Shown: in pieces, positions 61,509 to 64,000 of the stretch
How the letters are laid out: each line of letters begins with the position of its first letter
How positions within the stretch are numbered: the first letter of the stretch is position 1
NCBI GenBank assembly: GCA_018434685.1
Contig: JAHDOV010000003.1
Coordinates: 340,302-404,301 of the forward strand
Length of the DNA stretch: 64,000 bases
Reading direction: 5' to 3'
From: Deltaproteobacteria bacterium
GTDB taxonomy: Bacteria; Desulfobacterota; Desulfomonilia; UBA1062
Notes under the pieces: model-generated
What the model was told of the DNA's origin: nothing
Database searches by the model: none
The model's input: only the letters and a program-made list of their open reading frames with translations
Made by a program: the position numbers and the translations under genes

Positions 61509-61520
61509 GTTCGAATTCTC

Positions 61521-63107
61521 CTATGTGTGTTTCCTGTTTATATAGGCCTGCTGGGCGATCGAAAGCGTGTTGCTCACAAGCCAGTAAATGACGAGTCCGG
61601 AGGGGAAATTCAGGAACAGAACGGTAAAGAAGACAGGCATGAAGAGCATGATCTTCTGCTGGGTCGGGTCGCCTGTCGTGGGAGTCATTTTTTGCATGAC
61701 GAACTGGCTCAGGCCCATGAGGATAGGGGTGATGTAGTACGGATCCTTTGCAGAGAGATCGGGCAGCCAGGTGCCGAAGATATAGAACGATGTGTGCCTC
61801 AGTTCGATTGCCGAATAGAAAACCCGGTAGAGGGCAAAGAGGATCGGGATCTGGAGGAGCATGGGGAGACATCCGCCCATCGGATTGATCTTGTGCTCGG
61901 AGTAGAGTTTCATCATCTCCTGGTTTAACTTCTGTTTGTCGTCCTTGTACTGTTCCTGAAGCTCCTTCATGAGAGGCTGGATCTTCTGCAATCCTTTCAT
62001 GGAGGTGAAGCTCTTGAGCGTCAGGGGGTACAGGAGGATCTTTATGATGATCGTGAGCAGGATGATGGACCAGCCGTAGCTGTTCGTGAAGGAGTAGATC
62101 CAGTTCATGGATACGAGCATGGGTTTTGCAATGATGTCGAAGAATCCGAAATCAAGGGCCTTCTTGAGGCCATACCCCGACTCCTTGAGGGTTTCGAGTT
62201 CCTTTGGGCCGGCGAAGATGAGGAAGTCTCTCGAATAGCGGGATCCCGGTGCGATGTCTGCGGCGAGGGCCCCGTAATTGAGTTCCACGGTCTGTTCGTC
62301 GATGCGTTTGATCCTCAGCATTGTCTCCTGGGGGTCTTTCGCGATGAGGGCCTTCAGGAAGTACTTGTCCTCAAAGCCGAACCAGTTGATCTCGCCTGGA
62401 AATTCCCGGTACGCCCCGGTCTTTTTCACCTTGGAGGTCTTGAACTCCTCGAGGCGTTTGCCATTGAGCAGCACCGGGCCTTCGAAGGTGTAGCTGCTCC
62501 CCTTTTCGTCGACGGGATAGATTTCGTTCACCTTGAGCGACACATTCAGGGCCATGCCCTCGGACGTGGTGTTCTCTATGGCGGTCGTGTATCCGATCGT
62601 GTAGGTGTTGGGATCCAGGGTATAGATCTTGTGTAAGACAAGGCCCTGGGCAGCCTGGGCGCTCATGATCAGTTCCAGGGGGGTATCTTCGGTGCTGCTG
62701 GTTGCGGGCCTCGTCACCTGGTACATGAGGTTTTCATCCGAGAACTGGTCATTGAGGCTCAAGGTGGGCATGGGTGTTTTAATGAGCTCGACGAGCGGGG
62801 CCTCAGGCTCCATGCTCTCCTGGTATTTTTTGAGTTTCACGGAGACGAGCCTGCCGCCCTTCGTATCCCACGTGGCACGGTAGAGCGGGGTCTCCAGGGT
62901 TATGGTCTGCTCCTGGCCAGCAGGGGCCGGGGTACTCACCGGGGCGGGCAGCACCACGGTCGGAGATGCCGACGCCTGATTTCCGATCTCCTGCTGTTCG
63001 GTAACCTCCTGGGGGGTGTTGTCCTGGTTGGGCCGGATGACGAACAGATCCCAGATCAAGAGGATCGAGATCGATATGATTATGGCCAGTAATGTCTTCT
63101 TTTCCAT
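61521..63107 (-). CDS. yidC: Membrane protein insertase YidC
   Basis: 528-residue Gram-negative-type YidC. One N-terminal span, a large periplasmic beta-supersandwich domain (about 50-330, with TPAGQEQTITLETPLYRATW-like sequence), then five C-terminal spans (about 330-525) with MNWIYSFTNSYGWSIILLTI, the coiled hairpin LKSFTSMKGLQKIQPLMKEL and NPMGGCLPMLLQIPILFALY. Ends in a short basic tail. It inserts membrane proteins alone or with SecYEG. Follows yidD and precedes jag. Confidence 0.96.
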   Translation of the reverse strand: MEKKTLLAIIISISILLIWDLFVIRPNQDNTPQEVTEQQEIGNQASASPTVVLPAPVSTPAPAGQEQTITLETPLYRATWDTKGGRLVSVKLKKYQESMEPEAPLVELIKTPMPTLSLNDQFSDENLMYQVTRPATSSTEDTPLELIMSAQAAQGLVLHKIYTLDPNTYTIGYTTAIENTTSEGMALNVSLKVNEIYPVDEKGSSYTFEGPVLLNGKRLEEFKTSKVKKTGAYREFPGEINWFGFEDKYFLKALIAKDPQETMLRIKRIDEQTVELNYGALAADIAPGSRYSRDFLIFAGPKELETLKESGYGLKKALDFGFFDIIAKPMLVSMNWIYSFTNSYGWSIILLTIIIKILLYPLTLKSFTSMKGLQKIQPLMKELQEQYKDDKQKLNQEMMKLYSEHKINPMGGCLPMLLQIPILFALYRVFYSAIELRHTSFYIFGTWLPDLSAKDPYYITPILMGLSQFVMQKMTPTTGDPTQQKIMLFMPVFFTVLFLNFPSGLVIYWLVSNTLSIAQQAYINRKHT

Positions 63108-63130
63108 GTAATCAAGTCTCCTTGGATGAA

Positions 63131-63340
63131 TTAAACCGGGTCATAGCCGCCAGGATGAAAAGGATTGCATTTCAGCACCCGTAAGGAGGTCTTCAGGAGA
63201 CCCTTCGCCAGGCCGTAGGTATTGATTGCCTCGAGAGCATACTCTGAACAGGTCGGGCAGAATCTGCACGTTCTCGGGAAGGACGGAGAGATGACCCTCT
63301 GATAGAATCGTATGAAAGCGAGAACAAGCCTTTTTACCAT
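63131..63340 (-). CDS. yidD: YidD membrane protein insertion efficiency factor
   Basis: 69-residue membrane-associated protein with the family pattern LAFIRFYQRVISPSFPRTCR, FCPTCSEYALEAI, and the ending CNPFHPGGYDPV. It lies between rnpA and yidC as usual and overlaps rnpA by seven bases. Confidence 0.95.
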   Translation of the reverse strand: MVKRLVLAFIRFYQRVISPSFPRTCRFCPTCSEYALEAINTYGLAKGLLKTSLRVLKCNPFHPGGYDPV

Positions 63341-63681
63341 GTACGTGACCCCAAGGCATGTGCAATCTCTTGAAAGAGAATCTCATAGCGGGGGTTGATG
63401 CCGTGCTTCCGCGCTATAAGGACAAAATCATACCCCGATGGAAAGAGCTCTTTATGCCTGCGATAAATCTCTCGTAAGAGTCTTTTATACCTGTTTCTCT
63501 CTACAGCGGTTCCTACCCTTTTACTCACCGTGACGCCAACACGGGAATGATTGCTTGAGTTGCCGGCAACCAGGATGACAAGATGCTCCGTGAGGATCCT
63601 GAATTCCTTGTCTGCGTCAACCCGTATAAAATCTTTGCGTTTTCTCAGCCGCTCGCATTTAGGGAATTTCTCGTCTGACAT
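63334..63681 (-). CDS. rnpA: Ribonuclease P protein component
   Basis: 115-residue RnpA, protein subunit of RNase P. The RNR motif is VERNRYKRLLREIYRRHKEL, preceded by VGVTVSKRVGTA. The ATG overlaps the rpmH stop (TAATG), giving coupling between the two. The RNA subunit rnpB is not in the window. Confidence 0.95.
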   Translation of the reverse strand: MSDEKFPKCERLRKRKDFIRVDADKEFRILTEHLVILVAGNSSNHSRVGVTVSKRVGTAVERNRYKRLLREIYRRHKELFPSGYDFVLIARKHGINPRYEILFQEIAHALGSRTW

Positions 63682-63815
63682 TATACAGCCAAACGTTTGC
63701 GCCCCTTGGCCCTCCTTCGACTGATAACACTTTTGCCGCCCTGGGTGCGCATACGAACGAGAAATCCATGCGTACGCTTCCGTCTTGTATTATGTGGTTG
63801 AAATGTGCGCTTCAT
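63681..63815 (-). CDS. rpmH: 50S ribosomal protein L34
   Basis: 44-residue L34, too short for routine ORF lists. The translation begins [20 protein letters not shown] and ends with [23 protein letters not shown] lies upstream of the ATG at 63815. It leads the rpmH-rnpA-yidD-yidC-jag-mnmE-rsmG series. Its stop shares bases with the rnpA start. Confidence 0.97.
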   Translation of the reverse strand: MKRTFQPHNTRRKRTHGFLVRMRTQGGKSVISRRRAKGRKRLAV

Positions 63816-63848
63816 TAATTACCTCAATCAACAGATTTAGGGGCATAC

Positions 63849-63876
63849 TAATTACATACCACTTATTTCTTGTCAA
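63849..63876 (-). promoter_or_regulatory. Proximal rpmH promoter
   Basis: On the minus strand TTGACA (63871-63876), 16-base spacer and TAATTA (63849-63854). Transcription would start near 63842, about 27 bases before the rpmH ATG. Confidence 0.55.
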
Positions 63877-63911
63877 GCAGCAAAAGGCAAATGAGATCCG
63901 AACTGTATTCT

Positions 63912-63946
63912 TTCCCCATATAGGGGAACAGCGCACGCCTTGTCAA
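63912..63946 (-). promoter_or_regulatory. Distal rpmH promoter with overlapping palindrome
   Basis: TTGACA (63941-63946), 17-base spacer and CTATAT (63918-63923) on the minus strand. The perfect palindrome TTCCCC-ATATA-GGGGAA (63912-63928) covers the -10 region and could be an operator. I saw no convincing DnaA box up to 64000. Confidence 0.4.
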
Positions 63947-64000
63947 TAGGGGCACTTATAATGTATTACTACCGTACCATGAGAGGAATTCATTGCACGA

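Noticed and set aside
63816-64000. Replication origin (DnaA box cluster) before rpmH
   Set aside because: No TTATNCACA box was found up to the window end; only promoters and a palindrome are visible.
1-64000. tRNA genes, CRISPR arrays, insertion sequences, prophage genes
   Set aside because: The intergenic gaps were read for tRNA arm signatures and repeat/spacer patterns, and gene products for transposases, integrases and phage structural proteins. None were seen.

Overview
The window looks like a chromosomal segment from an anaerobic member of the Desulfobacterota (former Deltaproteobacteria). The grounds are an AhbC-type radical-SAM enzyme beside cobA/hemD, hemC, hemA and sirC (the siroheme-dependent haem route known from sulfate reducers), a probable in-frame UGA selenocysteine codon, an MglA-like small GTPase, a Walker-type mix of acyl-CoA metabolism and class III aminotransferases, and fairly high G+C. 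I cannot name genus or order. The right end (rpmH, rnpA, yidD, yidC, jag, mnmE, rsmG) is the gene order normally found next to the replication origin, so dnaA/oriC may lie just beyond 64000. I saw no rRNA, tRNA, CRISPR array, insertion sequence or prophage.

Layout. 1-3.8 kb: end of an acyl-CoA synthetase, an overlapping radical-SAM protein, and a convergent chemotaxis receptor with a sigma-28-like promoter. 4.0-10.4 kb: a same-strand catabolic-looking cluster (alanine dehydrogenase, amidohydrolase, two adjacent class III aminotransferases, TetR regulator). The second aminotransferase has Glu where the PLP-binding Lys should be. 10.4-18.5 kb: minus-strand tetrapyrrole operon (ahbC, cobA-hemD, hemC, hemA, hemX-like, sirC) continuing upstream into an alpha/beta hydrolase and a TPR/HTH protein. 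18.6-20.9 kb: an exported DUF1573-like protein interrupted by a UGA codon that is followed by a well-formed SECIS-like hairpin, then murJ. 21-24.6 kb: a sigma-54-type promoter, a 41-residue ORF, a GAF/GGDEF-like/HD-GYP-like protein with degenerate active sites, and a convergent NtrC-type regulator.

24.6-36.5 kb: second alanine dehydrogenase, metallo-hydrolase, lipoprotein, coaBC, family-4 uracil-DNA glycosylase, NfeD/ClpP-class membrane protease, mnmA, membrane-anchored methyltransferase, ClC channel, TIM-barrel protein, recJ. 36.4-40.9 kb: a tight four-gene minus-strand operon built round an MglA-like GTPase (TPR protein, GTPase, membrane TPR/zinc protein, DUF4388 protein). 41-46 kb: a Cys-motif small protein, recD2, oppD/oppF without permeases, rpsT. 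46-58 kb: leuS-lptE-holA, PBP1A plus LysM protein, a repeat-rich exported protein, and an MltD-like lytic transglycosylase. 57.6-64 kb: rpoH-hsp20 and the origin-proximal cluster.

Most noteworthy: the candidate Cys-Sec protein at 18636-19367, the active-site-dead aminotransferase next to a normal paralogue, and the GTPase operon. These are inferences from sequence reading alone; no database search was run.
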